NCBI RefSeq assembly: GCF_012843705.1
Contig: NZ_JABAFQ010000007.1
Coordinates: 1-64,000, forward strand
Length of the DNA: 64,000 nt
Reading direction: 5' to 3'
DNA from: Fusobacterium sp. FSA-380-WT-3A
GTDB taxonomy: Bacteria; Fusobacteriota; Fusobacteriia; Fusobacteriales; Fusobacteriaceae
The position numbers and the translations under genes were made by a program. Shown piece by piece: positions 16,518-26,247 of this stretch. The first letter of the stretch is position 1, and each line of letters opens with the position of its first letter. Below the pieces are notes generated by a model. That model had not been told where the DNA came from, ran no database searches, and worked only from the letters and a program-made list of their open reading frames with translations.

Positions 16518-16997
16518 TTACCTATAAAATCTTTGTTTTCTCTCATCTCTAACTTTTTCTTTAAAACTAATATGAATATATCTTTTTTGTCTATAATAGA
16601 TTATTTGGTCATAACTATAACCAGACCTTATTATTCTATTAAAAGCTTCCCATAAATTTCCATCTACAGTAAAATCCACAGCTAATCCTTTTGTATGAGC
16701 TGATGTTCTACTTCCACCTATTCTTTTATTTATTCTTCCACTTCTATACCAACTATTTATATGTATTGGCTCTCCTACTATTTTTCTTATTTTTTCCATT
16801 CTTTTAGCTGTTTTTTTTATCCTTCTAAAATCATCTCTGTGAGGATAATTTTTTATATGTTTTTTAGACCCATATCCACTATGTACAGCTTCATAATAAG
16901 TAAAATGTTCAGATATTTTTTCATTTGGTCTTTTCTTTACATTCCAACATCCTGTAAATAAAAATAAAAGCATTAAAATATATACAAATCTTTTCAT
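16518..16997 (-). CDS. Peptidase M15-like lipoprotein
   Basis: This is a predicted zinc D-Ala-D-Ala peptidase-type (M15/YcbK-like) lipoprotein acting on peptidoglycan. The start at 16997 (SD AAGGAAAAAT) gives a 159-aa precursor with signal MKRFVYILMLLFLFTGC, whose Cys17 is a lipobox. An in-frame ATG at 17057 would bury this signal and is rejected. The catalytic pattern is visible: SAHTKGLAVDF (His and Asp zinc ligands) and the C-terminal YIHIS histidine. Preceding INSWYRSGRINKRIGG is typical of the family. It stands alone between the heme operon and gltS. Confidence 0.82.
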   Translation of the reverse strand: MKRFVYILMLLFLFTGCWNVKKRPNEKISEHFTYYEAVHSGYGSKKHIKNYPHRDDFRRIKKTAKRMEKIRKIVGEPIHINSWYRSGRINKRIGGSRTSAHTKGLAVDFTVDGNLWEAFNRIIRSGYSYDQIIYYRQKRYIHISFKEKVRDERKQRFYR

Positions 16998-17070
16998 ATT
17001 TTTCCTTCCTAATTTAAAATTATATTTGATTATAACATATATTTTTATTTTTTTCAAAAATATATAACGG

Positions 17071-17115
17071 CATTTTTTTCTAAAATAAGGAAAATTTTTC
17101 CGCCATTTTTTTCTT
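17071..17115. repeat. Short repeats upstream of the -24/-12 promoter
   Basis: A direct repeat CATTTTTTTCT occurs twice (near 17071 and 17104), flanking a 13-bp near-palindrome GGAAAATTTTTCC (17089-17101). The position, about 60-100 bases upstream of the -24/-12 element, is where activators of sigma-54 promoters usually bind. Functional assignment is inference. Confidence 0.4.
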
Positions 17116-17175
17116 CATCACTCTCATTTATATATAAAAATTTCTTTTTTTATAAAAATTCAGCCTATTTTTAAG

Positions 17176-17190
17176 TGGCACACTTCTTGC
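17176..17190 (+). promoter_or_regulatory. Sigma-54-like -24/-12 promoter of gltS
   Basis: The sequence TGGCACACTTCTTGC has GG and GC exactly ten bases apart, matching the consensus TGGCAC-N5-TTGC for RpoN. The predicted start site, about 12 bases downstream, leaves a leader of about 30 bases ending in the SD (AGGGGGG). No good TTGACA/TATAAT pair competes here. Confidence 0.65.
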
Positions 17191-17231
17191 TTATTTTATT
17201 TATAATAAAAAATTTTAGGGGGGTATTTGTA

Positions 17232-18446
17232 ATGATACAATTAAAATTGGATATGTTTCAAACATTAGCTTTAACAGTCTTACTTATTTGGTTAGGAAAT
17301 TATTTAAGAAATAAATTTCCTATTTTGAAAAAATATTGTATTCCATCTGCTGTTGTTGGAGGACTTTTATTTTCTATATTAACTTGTATATTATTTGTTA
17401 ATAATATAGCTAGTGTATCTTTTGATAGTAAAACAACTAATACTTTATTCTATTGTGTATTCTTTGCTGCTAGTGGAGCTGCTGCTGGATTAGGACTTCT
17501 TAAAAAAGGTGGTAAATTAATTCTTGTCTTCTCAATATTAGCTGCTGTTACAGCCTTTTTACAAAATGTATTAGCTGTTGGTCTTGGTAAAGCATTAAGT
17601 GTTAAACCTTTAATCGCTTTAATGACTGGTTCAATTCCTATGACAGGAGGACATGGAAATGCTGCCTCTTTTGCCCCAATCGCTGAAGAAATGGGAGCTG
17701 TAGGAGCTGTTGAAGTGGCTATTGCTGCTGCTACTTTCGGATTAATTTCTGGATGTATTGTAGGAGGACCTATTGGTAATTTCTTAGTTCAAAGACATGG
17801 ACTAAAAGGAAGTGCTACAGCTGAAGAAATTGCTGAAATGGAAAAAGCAAGTCAAAAGAATTTTATTGTTAATAAAGATAGATCTTTAAAAGCAGTTTGT
17901 CTAATGTTCTTAGCTTGTGGATTTGGTTCTATATTATTTGCACTTCTAAAAAAAGTTTTACCTGGTGTAAGTTTACCAATTCACGTTTTATGTATGTTAG
18001 GTGGATTAATTATAAGAAATGTTTATGATATGGTAATTGGTGAAGATGAAGCTCTATACGAATCTATAGATATTGTTGGAGAAATATCTCTTGCTATGTT
18101 TGTTACTATGTCTATCATGACAATGAAATTATGGCAATTAGCTGATTTAGCTATCCCAATGATTATACTTCTATTTGCTCAAGTAGTATTAATGGTTATC
18201 TTTGCTGTATTCATCACTTATAAATTCTTAGGTAAAGATTATGATGCTGCTGTAATGGCTGTTGGACATACTGGATTTGGATTAGGAGCTGTACCTGTTT
18301 CTATGGCAACTATGAAAACTGTTTGTGATAAATATGGATATTCTAAAATAGCATTCTTCGTTGTTCCAGTTATTGGAGGATTAATTAGTAACTTTACAAA
18401 TGCCGCAATTATAACATATTTCCTAAATTTATGTAATAAATTATAA
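17232..18446 (+). CDS. gltS: Sodium/glutamate symporter GltS
   Basis: This is an inner-membrane Na+-driven glutamate importer. The 404-aa protein starts at ATG 17232 behind AGGGGGGTATTTGTA; an upstream in-frame ATG at 17175 lies within the promoter and is rejected. It has about ten hydrophobic segments with the duplicated GltS signatures, including TGSIPMTGGHGNAASFAP near residue 155 and GHTGFGLGAVPVSMATM near residue 360. Its length matches the E. coli protein (about 401). Glutamate is a main carbon and energy source of fusobacteria, so activator-dependent control of this gene would make sense. Confidence 0.93.
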   Translation: MIQLKLDMFQTLALTVLLIWLGNYLRNKFPILKKYCIPSAVVGGLLFSILTCILFVNNIASVSFDSKTTNTLFYCVFFAASGAAAGLGLLKKGGKLILVFSILAAVTAFLQNVLAVGLGKALSVKPLIALMTGSIPMTGGHGNAASFAPIAEEMGAVGAVEVAIAAATFGLISGCIVGGPIGNFLVQRHGLKGSATAEEIAEMEKASQKNFIVNKDRSLKAVCLMFLACGFGSILFALLKKVLPGVSLPIHVLCMLGGLIIRNVYDMVIGEDEALYESIDIVGEISLAMFVTMSIMTMKLWQLADLAIPMIILLFAQVVLMVIFAVFITYKFLGKDYDAAVMAVGHTGFGLGAVPVSMATMKTVCDKYGYSKIAFFVVPVIGGLISNFTNAAIITYFLNLCNKL

Positions 18447-18473
18447 AATTTAGAAATTAAATATTAATATAAA

Positions 18474-18503
18474 AAACTGCTAGAAATTTCTAGCAGTTTT
18501 TTT
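18474..18503 (+). terminator. Terminator after gltS
   Basis: Perfect stem AAACTGCTAGAAA / TTTCTAGCAGTTT with a T tail. Confidence 0.88.
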
Positions 18504-18601
18504 ATATAATAATTTTTTATTTTTATAAATTCTTTATTAAAATATAATTATTAAATTTTTTAATAAAAAATTTTAAATGAACTTATTTCTATTATTTATT
18601 T

Positions 18602-19084
18602 TTAAAAAATATTTATTCCAAATACTAAAGAAACTTGGTCTAATTTATCATCTTCCATTTTAGTTTGTGAATATAAAAGTTCAGCCTGCATATTTAAAAA
18701 ATTTAATCCAACTCCAGCTCCATAATATGTAGAAGCATCTTTTCCTTTATAGTTATCATCACTATATAATACTGTTCCTACTTTTCCTACTAAATATGGT
18801 TGTAAAAATACTGGAAAGAAATTATATTTTACTATTCCATAAACTGGTACTGTTTCTACTTCAACATCATCTATATTTTTATTATAAGCTATTCCTACTC
18901 CTAAATCAGCAATAGCAAAAGATTGTGTTACTTCTAATCCTAAACTAGGAGCATATTTACTAAATTTATTTGTTTCTTTATTATAAGAAGATGAATTTGT
19001 TATAGCTCCTACTCTAAAATGTGTATCTAAAGCCAAAATATTTATAGAAAATAATAAAAATATTCCAAAAATTATTTTTTTCAT
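18602..19084 (-). CDS. Small outer-membrane beta-barrel-like protein
   Basis: No named family is recognised. The 160-aa precursor has a clear signal peptide (MKKIIFGIFLLFSINILA, cleavage before LDTHF). Alternating polar and hydrophobic beta-strand-like segments rich in Tyr, Gly and Asn follow, and it ends in NIF with a terminal phenylalanine, as in outer-membrane barrels. Phrases such as GVGIAYNKN, YYGAGVGLNF and SLVFGINIF suggest a small porin-like barrel of about eight strands. It stands alone with its own promoter and terminator. Confidence 0.75.
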   Translation of the reverse strand: MKKIIFGIFLLFSINILALDTHFRVGAITNSSSYNKETNKFSKYAPSLGLEVTQSFAIADLGVGIAYNKNIDDVEVETVPVYGIVKYNFFPVFLQPYLVGKVGTVLYSDDNYKGKDASTYYGAGVGLNFLNMQAELLYSQTKMEDDKLDQVSLVFGINIF

Positions 19085-19136
19085 AATCCCTCCTTTTAAA
19101 ACTTTAATAATTATTTAATTTCTCTCTTGTATTATA

Positions 19137-19145
19137 ATTATACCA
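19137..19145 (-). promoter_or_regulatory. Extended -10 promoter of the barrel protein gene
   Basis: TGGTATAAT on the minus strand (extended -10) lies about 50 bases upstream of the start codon. A clear -35 box is not seen. Confidence 0.5.
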
Positions 19146-19168
19146 CATTTTTATTTTTTTCCAAAATT

Positions 19169-19200
19169 AGAAAAAGAACTAGTAAAACTAGTCCTTTTTC
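19169..19200 (-). terminator. Terminator after crr
   Basis: Hairpin GGACTAGT / ACTAGTTC with flanking A and T runs, just downstream of the crr stop. Confidence 0.75.
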
Positions 19201-19232
19201 TTCTGTGTTTATCTAATAAATTATTATAGAGG

Positions 19233-19727
19233 CTATTTTAAATAAACTTTCATCAATAAATCTCCAACTTTTACTTCGCCACTGGCTTTTATTTCTATCT
19301 TTTCTACCATATCCATAGAGCTTATTATTATTGGAGTTTTTACTGATTTAGCATTAGTTTTTATAAATTCTAAATTATATTCTACTAATTTTTCACCTTT
19401 TTTAACATCACCAGGATTAACTATTCTTTTTAAGCCTTCACCTTTTAATTTAACTGTATCTACTCCAAAATGTATTATCATTTCTAAACCCTCTTTTGTT
19501 TCAATACTTACAGCATGATTTGTTTCAAATATATCTATTTCACAATCTAAAGGTGAATAAATAGCTCCTTCTTTTGGGTCAATAGCACATCCATCTCCTA
19601 TCATCTTTTGTGAAAAAGCTTCATCTGGAACTTCTTCTAATGAAATTACTTTACCATTTAGCGGAGAATAAATCTCTACTATTTTTTCATCTTTCTTTTT
19701 ACTTTTAAATATATCAAATAATCCCAT
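19233..19727 (-). CDS. crr: PTS glucose-specific IIA component
   Basis: This is the phosphocarrier IIA domain of the glucose PTS, which takes phosphate from HPr and passes it to IIB. The 164-aa protein has the IIA-Glc fold signatures: SPLNGKVISLEEVPDEAFSQ near residue 20, GDGCAIDP near residue 45, a first active-site histidine in ETNHAVSIET and the phosphorylated histidine in IIHFGVDTVKL near residue 93. It lies 17 bases after ptsG and is therefore co-expressed. In fusobacteria a role in catabolite control is not established. Confidence 0.92.
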   Translation of the reverse strand: MGLFDIFKSKKKDEKIVEIYSPLNGKVISLEEVPDEAFSQKMIGDGCAIDPKEGAIYSPLDCEIDIFETNHAVSIETKEGLEMIIHFGVDTVKLKGEGLKRIVNPGDVKKGEKLVEYNLEFIKTNAKSVKTPIIISSMDMVEKIEIKASGEVKVGDLLMKVYLK

Positions 19728-19744
19728 CGCTATACTCCTATTTA

Positions 19745-21229
19745 TTATTTTCCTGTCATTTTCTTTAAATCATTACAAATAAATTGTGCTTTTGCTCCAA
19801 ATATAGCTTGAACTCCATTTTTTCCAACTTTTAAAACACCTGAAGCCCCTAATTTTTTTAATTCAGCATCTTTTACTAAAGATGTATCAGCTACTTCTAC
19901 TCTTAATCTAGTTATACAAGCATCTAATGATTTTAAATTTTCTGTTCCACCTAAAGCATTTAAAACTCCAACAGCTAATTCTTTTTCTCCAATATCTTCT
20001 TTTTCAGTTACAGATGTTGTTTCATCTCTTCCTGGAGTCATTAAATTAAATTTTCTTATTGCAAATCTAAATCCAAAATAATAAATAACTGCTAAACATA
20101 ATCCTACTACTATAACCATATACCAATGATTATTAAATCCATTAGTTCCTGGAAAAACTCCAAAAACAATATAATCAATTAATCCACCAGAAAAAGTCAT
20201 TCCTATTCTAACATCAAATAAATTCATTAACATAAATGATAATCCAGCAAATAGACAATGAATTCCATATAATACTGGAGCTACAAATAAAAATGAAAAC
20301 TCTAATGGTTCAGTTATTCCTGTTAAGAAAGATGTTAGTGCTGCTGAAAATAAAATTCCTCCAGCTATTTTTTTATTAGCTGGTTTTGCCTCATGATACA
20401 TAGCCAAAGCAGCTGCTGGTAATCCAAACATCATAAATGGGAATTTTCCTGTTAAAAATTTTCCAGCTCCTTGATAAGTTACACTTGAAAAATTTGTTAC
20501 TCCATCTTTAACCATTGCAAACCATATTCTTTGGTCTCCATTAATTACTTCTCCAGCTTTATTTATATATTCTCCAAATTGATACCAGAATGGTGAATAA
20601 AATATATGATGTAACCCTAAAGGAATTAAAGCTCTTTCTGTTACTCCAAATAAAAATGTTGAAATATTTGTGTTTGTTTCATTAGCAAAATAACTTAATT
20701 TTTCTAACCCTATTTGAAATGGTGTCCAAATAACAGGCATAGCCATTCCAATTAAAAAAGCTAAAATCGCTGTCATTATTGGAACTAATCTTTTTCCAGC
20801 AAAAAATCCTAAAAATGGAGGTAGCTCTGTTTTATAAAATTTCTTATAACATATTGCTGCTATAACTCCTGATATTAATCCTCCAAAAACTCCAGTTTGT
20901 AATGTTGGAACTCCCATTACCATAGCAAATGCTTTATTTCCTGTAGCTATTCCAGCTTCTGCTCCTGATACTATTCCCATTGTAGTATTCATAATTAAAA
21001 TAGCTACTACAGCTGATAATCCAGCTACTCCATCTCCACCAACTAATCCTATGGCTGTTCCTACAGCAAATAATAAAGGTAAGTTACTAAAAATTATATT
21101 TCCTGCTTGTTCCATCAAAGGAATTCCCAATTTATTTCCAAAGGCCAAAAATAATCCAGCTGCTGGTAATATGGCAATTGGTGTCATTAAAGCTTTTCCT
21201 ACTTTTTGAATTTCTGCAAATGCTTTCAT
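19745..21229 (-). CDS. ptsG: PTS glucose-specific IICB component
   Basis: This is the membrane sugar channel and IIB phosphocarrier of the glucose PTS. The 494-aa protein has a IIC domain of about ten membrane helices. Strong PtsG-like segments include [39 protein letters not shown], and [21 protein letters not shown]-terminal IIB domain follows, with the phosphorylated cysteine in CITRLRVEV (about residue 435). The ATG at 21229 is preceded by AAGGAG; an in-frame TTG just upstream is not needed. IIA is encoded separately by crr. The sequence resembles Bacillus PtsG more than GlcNAc-specific NagE. Confidence 0.9.
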   Translation of the reverse strand: MKAFAEIQKVGKALMTPIAILPAAGLFLAFGNKLGIPLMEQAGNIIFSNLPLLFAVGTAIGLVGGDGVAGLSAVVAILIMNTTMGIVSGAEAGIATGNKAFAMVMGVPTLQTGVFGGLISGVIAAICYKKFYKTELPPFLGFFAGKRLVPIMTAILAFLIGMAMPVIWTPFQIGLEKLSYFANETNTNISTFLFGVTERALIPLGLHHIFYSPFWYQFGEYINKAGEVINGDQRIWFAMVKDGVTNFSSVTYQGAGKFLTGKFPFMMFGLPAAALAMYHEAKPANKKIAGGILFSAALTSFLTGITEPLEFSFLFVAPVLYGIHCLFAGLSFMLMNLFDVRIGMTFSGGLIDYIVFGVFPGTNGFNNHWYMVIVVGLCLAVIYYFGFRFAIRKFNLMTPGRDETTSVTEKEDIGEKELAVGVLNALGGTENLKSLDACITRLRVEVADTSLVKDAELKKLGASGVLKVGKNGVQAIFGAKAQFICNDLKKMTGK

Positions 21230-21339
21230 CAAACCATCTCCTTTTTTATATTTTTACTTGATTTTTTAAATTTTTTGAGTAATTTTTTTTAAATTCAACT
21301 CTTTTTCTTATTCTATTCTTTTTTTCTGAACATTTTTAT

Positions 21340-21367
21340 ATTATCATATCCTTTCAAAAAAAGTCAA
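21340..21367 (-). promoter_or_regulatory. Promoter of ptsG-crr
   Basis: TTGACT and GATAAT on the minus strand are 16 bases apart, about 110 bases before the start codon. I saw no RAT-like antiterminator element in the leader. Confidence 0.6.
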
Positions 21368-21415
21368 TATTTTTTTCAAAAAAAATGAGCCTTTTTATAG
21401 ATAATTTTTTTAGTG

Positions 21416-21444
21416 TTGATTTTTTATATATAATATAGTATCAT
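21416..21444 (+). promoter_or_regulatory. Promoter of the Mu-transposase-like gene
   Basis: TTGATT and TATCAT are 17 bases apart, about 50 bases upstream of the start codon, divergent from the ptsG promoter. Confidence 0.5.
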
Positions 21445-21495
21445 ATTATTATATTTATATTTCATTATTTTTATTATTAATATGGAGAATGTTTT

Positions 21496-22599
21496 ATGAA
21501 TTTTAATGACGAAACTAAATTAAAAAGATTCAAAATAATTGAGCCTTTTTTAAAAAAAGAAAAAAAGCTTAAAGAAATTGAAAGTGAAACAGGAATATCA
21601 TATGCTACACTTAAAAGATGGATTAAGTCTTACAAAGAAAAAGGCGTTCTTGGATTAGAAAAAAAAGAGAGAGAGGATAAAAATTCTTATAAATCAATAG
21701 ATGAAACTGGAGTTGACTTAATAAAAAAAATTTATTATAAAGAGGGAGAGTCTAATTTATCTAAACTTTATAATAATTGTCAAAAATATTTAAAAGAAAA
21801 AAACTATAATATAAGTTATCCTACTTTTTATAGAATTTTAAATAATATTGATGGTTTTTTCAAAAAAACAACCTCATATCATCTTTCTAAAATAAAAAAA
21901 TCAAATGAAATTTTTGTTGTTATTGAAACTCCTTTATATATAATGGTCCAAACTCATAAGGTTGTAGTTCCAACTCTTATACTTATGTTCGATGCTTCTA
22001 CTTTAGATATTATAAACTATTCTTTAAATACTGAACCAACTAATATTTATTCTATTTTAGGTTTTATGAGAGAAAGTATATTAAAAATCTCTTCTCTAAC
22101 AGAAAAACTTTCTAAACCTAAAGAGATATTACTTGATTCTGATATTAATATTTCTAAAAATATATCTAAGAAAATTTTTGATAAAACTAATATAAAAATT
22201 ACAAATTATCAAAATACAGATAAAGAAATTGAGAAATTTGTCTCACTTTTGAAAGAAGATTTATATAAAATTTTTACTGATAAAAATAAAATATTTTCTT
22301 TTAACTCATTAGAAACTTTCTTAGATTCTTATATATATCTTGATGAAAGTAAATATAATTATATTATTGATTATAAAATTTTAGAGAATAAAGTTTTATT
22401 TAGAGAATTAGATATTTTCTTACAATCAACCACTAGAAAAGTTACCAGCTCTAGTATAAGATTTAAAAACAATATTTTTAAATTAAAATTACTTGAAAAA
22501 TTAGAAGGATTAGACATTGAAATTAAATTTAATCCTATAAATTTAAATATTTTTTATTTATTTTTTAAAAATGAATTTTTAGGAGTTATAACTGCATAA
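21496..22599 (+). CDS. Mu-transposase-derived helix-turn-helix protein
   Basis: This 367-aa protein has the layout of Mu/TnsB-type transposases. An N-terminal helix-turn-helix (about residues 20-50; ETGISYATLKRWIKSYKEKG) is followed by an integrase-like core (about 130-270) and a small C-terminal beta-barrel (SSIRFKNNIFKLKLLEKLEG and NLNIFYLFF, about 310-365). Where active enzymes have the first catalytic Asp in a DHTPL motif, this one reads IETPLYIM; a later Asp (LLDSD) and a Glu-rich helix remain. No terminal repeats or partner ATPase flank it, and it has its own promoter and terminator. It is probably domesticated, perhaps a regulator of the divergent ptsG-crr. Function unproven. Confidence 0.68.
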   Translation: MNFNDETKLKRFKIIEPFLKKEKKLKEIESETGISYATLKRWIKSYKEKGVLGLEKKEREDKNSYKSIDETGVDLIKKIYYKEGESNLSKLYNNCQKYLKEKNYNISYPTFYRILNNIDGFFKKTTSYHLSKIKKSNEIFVVIETPLYIMVQTHKVVVPTLILMFDASTLDIINYSLNTEPTNIYSILGFMRESILKISSLTEKLSKPKEILLDSDINISKNISKKIFDKTNIKITNYQNTDKEIEKFVSLLKEDLYKIFTDKNKIFSFNSLETFLDSYIYLDESKYNYIIDYKILENKVLFRELDIFLQSTTRKVTSSSIRFKNNIFKLKLLEKLEGLDIEIKFNPINLNIFYLFFKNEFLGVITA

Positions 22600-22622
22600 A
22601 ATTTATCAAAACTAATATAAAA

Positions 22623-22678
22623 CAATAGGACTATTGCACTTTATAACAAGAAAATTTGCAATAGTCCTATTTTTATTT
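22623..22678. terminator. Bidirectional terminator between the Mu-like gene and uvrA
   Basis: Arms AATAGGACTATTGCA and TGCAATAGTCCTATT are separated by an AT-rich loop of about 20 bases and followed by a T run. The genes converge here. Confidence 0.8.
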
Positions 22679-22701
22679 TAAATAAAATATTAATTTTTTT
22701 A

Positions 22702-25530
22702 TTAGCTTTTTAAATATTTTTTTAAATATTTACCTGTATAACTTTTTCTTGATTTTGCTACTTCTTCTGGAGTTCCAACTTTTACAATAGTTCCTCCTCC
22801 GCTTCCACCTTCTGGTCCAATATCTATTATATAATCTGCTGTCTTTATAACATCTAAATTATGCTCTATTATTACAACAGTATTTCCTTTTTCTACAAGT
22901 CTATTTAAAACTTCTAACAATTTTTTTACATCATCAAAATGTAATCCTGTAGTTGGTTCATCTAAAATATATATTGTTTTTCCTGATGAAGTTTTAGATA
23001 ATTCAGAAGCTAATTTTATTCTTTGAGCTTCTCCACCTGATAAAGTTGTAGCTGGTTGTCCTAATTTTATATAACCTAATCCCACATCAACTAAAACTTT
23101 TAATTTTCTTTGTAGAGATGGAATATTTTGAAAAAATTCATAAGCTTCATTGATACTCATATTTAAAACATCTGATATAGTTTTTCCTTTATAATAAACT
23201 TCTAAAGTTTCCTTATTATATCTTTTTCCATGACATACATCACATTCTACATATACATCTGGCAAGAAATTCATCTCTATTTTTATAATTCCAGCTCCTT
23301 GACAAGCTTCACATCTTCCACCTTTTACGTTAAAAGAAAATCTTCCTTTTTCATACCCTTTCATCTTTGCATCTTTTGTTTGAGCAAATATCTCTCTTAT
23401 CTCATCAAAAACTTTTGTATAAGTAGCTGGGTTTGAACGAGGAGTTCTTCCAATAGGGCTTTGGTCTATATCAATAACTTTGTCAAGATTTTCTAATCCC
23501 TCTATTTTATCATATGACAGAGGATAAAGTTTTCCATTATTCAATTCATTAAAAAGTATTGGAAATAGTGTTTGATTTATAAGAGTTGATTTTCCACTTC
23601 CACTTACTCCTGTTACAACAGTCATTACTCCTAATGGAATTTCAACATCTATATTTTTTAAATTATTTCCTCTAGCTCCATATAATTTTATAGTCTTAGA
23701 AAACTCTCTTCTTATTTTAGGAACTTCTATCTTTTTTTCACCTCTTAAATATTCACCTGTAAGAGATTTTTTACTTTTCTTTATATCCTTTGGAGTTCCA
23801 AAAGCAACTAATTCCCCACCGAACTCTCCAGCCCCTCTACCTAAATCAAGTATCCAATCAGCTTGATTCATTGTGTCTTCGTCATGTTCTACTACAACTA
23901 GGGTATTTCCAATATCTCTAAGTCTGTTTAAAGATTCTAAAAGTTTATCATTATCTCTTTGATGTAAACCTATACTTGGTTCATCTAATACATATAAAAC
24001 TCCTGTTAATCCAGAACCAATTTGTGTAGCAAGTCTTATTCTTTGACTTTCTCCACCAGATAAAGTTTTTGTTCCTCTAAAAAGTGATAAATAGTCTAAC
24101 CCAACATTTATCATAAATTTTAATCTTTCTCTAATCTCTTTTAAAATCTCTTTGGCAATTTTTTCTTGTTTTTCTGTAAGAGTTAAATCATTAAAAAAGT
24201 CCAAAGCTTCTTTTATACTTAATTGACAAATATCTATTATATTTTTATCATTTATAGTTACTGCTAAAACTTCATCTTTTAATCTTTTTCCATGACAATA
24301 TTTACACTCTTTTTCTATCATAAATTTATTTTCTAACTCTTCTTTTTGAGCTTCAGAAAAACTTTCTTTATATCTTCTTTCTAAAGCTTTTACAATTCCA
24401 TGAAATTCTCTTAAACCATGAAAAGAAAAATCTCCTCCCTCATAATCAAATCTGTATTTTTTATTTGTTCCATGAAAAATAATATCTACTTTGTCTTTTG
24501 GTAAATCTTTAACAGGTATTGTGCAATCTATTTTAAAAGTTTTACACATGGCCAAAAACATCTCCCATGTCCACCCTTTTCTTGTAGAAGCTCCTGGTAT
24601 ATATATTCCTCCATCTAAAATAGATAATTTTTTATCTATAAAAAGTTTATTTTCATCTATTTCTAAATTTTGCCCTATCCCATTACAATGAGGACAAGCT
24701 CCATAAGGAGCATTAAAAGAGAATAATCTTGGAGTAAGTTCTGGTATACTTACATCATCATGATAGGGACAAGCATAATTTTCACTATATAGATTATCTA
24801 CTCCATCTACATTTACAATTATTTTTCCCTCTGATAATTCAACTCCAGCCTCAATAGATTGAGTTAATCTTGTTTCAAATTCTTTGTCATCTTTTTTTAA
24901 TACAAGTCTATCTATTACAACTTCTATATTATGTCTTTCATTTTTATCAAGATTTATTTCATCTTCTAAATAAAGAATCTCTCCGTTTACTCTAGCTCTT
25001 ACAAATCCTTTTTTTACTAAATTCAAAAATAAATTTTTATGTGTCCCTTTTTTATCTTTTACAACAGGTGCTAATATTATCATTTTAGATTTTTCTGAAA
25101 ATTTTTCTAAAATATTTTCTACAATTTCCTCAATACTTTTTCTACTAACTTCTGTTCCACATATTGGACAATGAGCTTTTCCAATATGAGCAAATAGAAG
25201 TCTCATATAATCATATATTTCTGTAACTGTTCCAACTGTAGACCTTGGATTTTTATTTGTAGTTTTTTGTTCAATAGAGATTGCTGGTGAAAGTCCTTCA
25301 ATGGAATCTACCTCTGGTTTTTTCATTTGACCTATAAATTGTCTAGCATAAGCTGAAAGACTTTCTACATATCTTCTTTGCCCCTCTGAATAAATTGTAT
25401 CAAAGGCAAGAGAAGATTTTCCACTTCCACTTACTCCTGTTACTACTACAAATTTATTCTTAGGAATTTCTACATCTATATTTTTTAAGTTATGTTCTCT
25501 AGCACCTTTTATCACTAATTTATCTAACAT
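22702..25530 (-). CDS. uvrA: Excinuclease ABC subunit A
   Basis: This is the damage-recognition ATPase of nucleotide excision repair, which loads UvrB onto lesions. The 942-aa protein is full length for the family. It has two ABC modules: Walker [10 protein letters not shown] near residue 31 and GVSGSGKST near residue 640, and signatures LSGGESQRI and LSGGEAQRI. Zinc-finger cysteine pairs are visible ([19 protein letters not shown] with CDVCHG). The start has SD GAGGTGAGAG. It diverges from ruvC across about 110 bases of AT-rich promoter DNA. Confidence 0.97.
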   Translation of the reverse strand: MLDKLVIKGAREHNLKNIDVEIPKNKFVVVTGVSGSGKSSLAFDTIYSEGQRRYVESLSAYARQFIGQMKKPEVDSIEGLSPAISIEQKTTNKNPRSTVGTVTEIYDYMRLLFAHIGKAHCPICGTEVSRKSIEEIVENILEKFSEKSKMIILAPVVKDKKGTHKNLFLNLVKKGFVRARVNGEILYLEDEINLDKNERHNIEVVIDRLVLKKDDKEFETRLTQSIEAGVELSEGKIIVNVDGVDNLYSENYACPYHDDVSIPELTPRLFSFNAPYGACPHCNGIGQNLEIDENKLFIDKKLSILDGGIYIPGASTRKGWTWEMFLAMCKTFKIDCTIPVKDLPKDKVDIIFHGTNKKYRFDYEGGDFSFHGLREFHGIVKALERRYKESFSEAQKEELENKFMIEKECKYCHGKRLKDEVLAVTINDKNIIDICQLSIKEALDFFNDLTLTEKQEKIAKEILKEIRERLKFMINVGLDYLSLFRGTKTLSGGESQRIRLATQIGSGLTGVLYVLDEPSIGLHQRDNDKLLESLNRLRDIGNTLVVVEHDEDTMNQADWILDLGRGAGEFGGELVAFGTPKDIKKSKKSLTGEYLRGEKKIEVPKIRREFSKTIKLYGARGNNLKNIDVEIPLGVMTVVTGVSGSGKSTLINQTLFPILFNELNNGKLYPLSYDKIEGLENLDKVIDIDQSPIGRTPRSNPATYTKVFDEIREIFAQTKDAKMKGYEKGRFSFNVKGGRCEACQGAGIIKIEMNFLPDVYVECDVCHGKRYNKETLEVYYKGKTISDVLNMSINEAYEFFQNIPSLQRKLKVLVDVGLGYIKLGQPATTLSGGEAQRIKLASELSKTSSGKTIYILDEPTTGLHFDDVKKLLEVLNRLVEKGNTVVIIEHNLDVIKTADYIIDIGPEGGSGGGTIVKVGTPEEVAKSRKSYTGKYLKKYLKS

Positions 25531-25638
25531 CTCTCACCTCAATTTTATATTTATATGTATATAAAATTATAAATTTATATATAAATATATTAACTTTTAT
25601 GTTATAATCTAATCATATTTTATTTTAGGAGTATAATT

Positions 25639-26214
25639 ATGAAAATACTTGGTATAGACCCTGGTACAGCAATAGTAGGGTTTTCAATAATAGAATTAGA
25701 AAATTCATCTTTAAAACTTTTAGACTATGGTTGTATCTATACAGATAAAAATCTTTCTATGAATGATAGATTACTAATAATTTTTAATGAACTTGAAAAA
25801 ATTATTAATAAATATTCTCCAGACCACATGGCTATTGAAGAGTTGTTTTATTTTAAAAATAATAAAACTGTTATTTCTGTAGGAGAAGCCCGTGGGGTTA
25901 TCTTATTAGCTGGTAAAAAAAATAATCTTTCTATCTATGAATATACACCATTACAAGTAAAAATAGGAATTACTGGTTATGGAAAAGCTGACAAAAAACA
26001 AGTTCAGCTTATGGTTAAAACTATTTTAAAATTAAAAGAAATTCCTAAACCTGATGATGCAGCTGATGCTATAGCCATAGCTATAACTCATATTAACTCT
26101 TTAAAAACTTTACAATACTCAAATATTTCTTCATCAGTTCTTTCTACAAAAAATCTTTCTAAAACAAAAATGTCAGTTAAAGAGTTTAGAGAATTATTAT
26201 TAAATTCTAAATAA
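25639..26214 (+). CDS. ruvC: Holliday junction endonuclease RuvC
   Basis: This is the resolvase of the RuvABC system, which cuts Holliday junctions symmetrically. The 191-aa protein has the acidic catalytic residues in GIDPGTAIVGFS (Asp near residue 7), AIEELFYFKN (Glu near residue 67) and DDAADAIAIAITH (near residue 140). A C-terminal tail of about 25 residues makes it slightly longer than most. Preceded by TTAGGAG; a TATAAT lies about 35 bases upstream. ruvA and ruvB are not in this window. Confidence 0.95.
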   Translation: MKILGIDPGTAIVGFSIIELENSSLKLLDYGCIYTDKNLSMNDRLLIIFNELEKIINKYSPDHMAIEELFYFKNNKTVISVGEARGVILLAGKKNNLSIYEYTPLQVKIGITGYGKADKKQVQLMVKTILKLKEIPKPDDAADAIAIAITHINSLKTLQYSNISSSVLSTKNLSKTKMSVKEFRELLLNSK

Positions 26215-26244
26215 AAAAGAACAGGAGACCTGTTCTTTTTATTT
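26212..26244. terminator. Bidirectional terminator between ruvC and sod
   Basis: Stem AAAAAGAACAGG / CCTGTTCTTTTT with A and T runs on both sides; its 5' arm begins at the ruvC stop codon. Confidence 0.85.
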
Positions 26245-26247
26245 TTC

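Noticed and set aside
16998-17057. Longer start for the M15 lipoprotein at 17057
   Set aside because: It would place the lipobox signal peptide internally, and the ATG at 16997 has a better SD.
21496-22599. Mobile element call for the Mu-transposase-like gene
   Set aside because: No terminal inverted repeats, target duplication or partner ATPase gene are seen, and the catalytic site looks altered.
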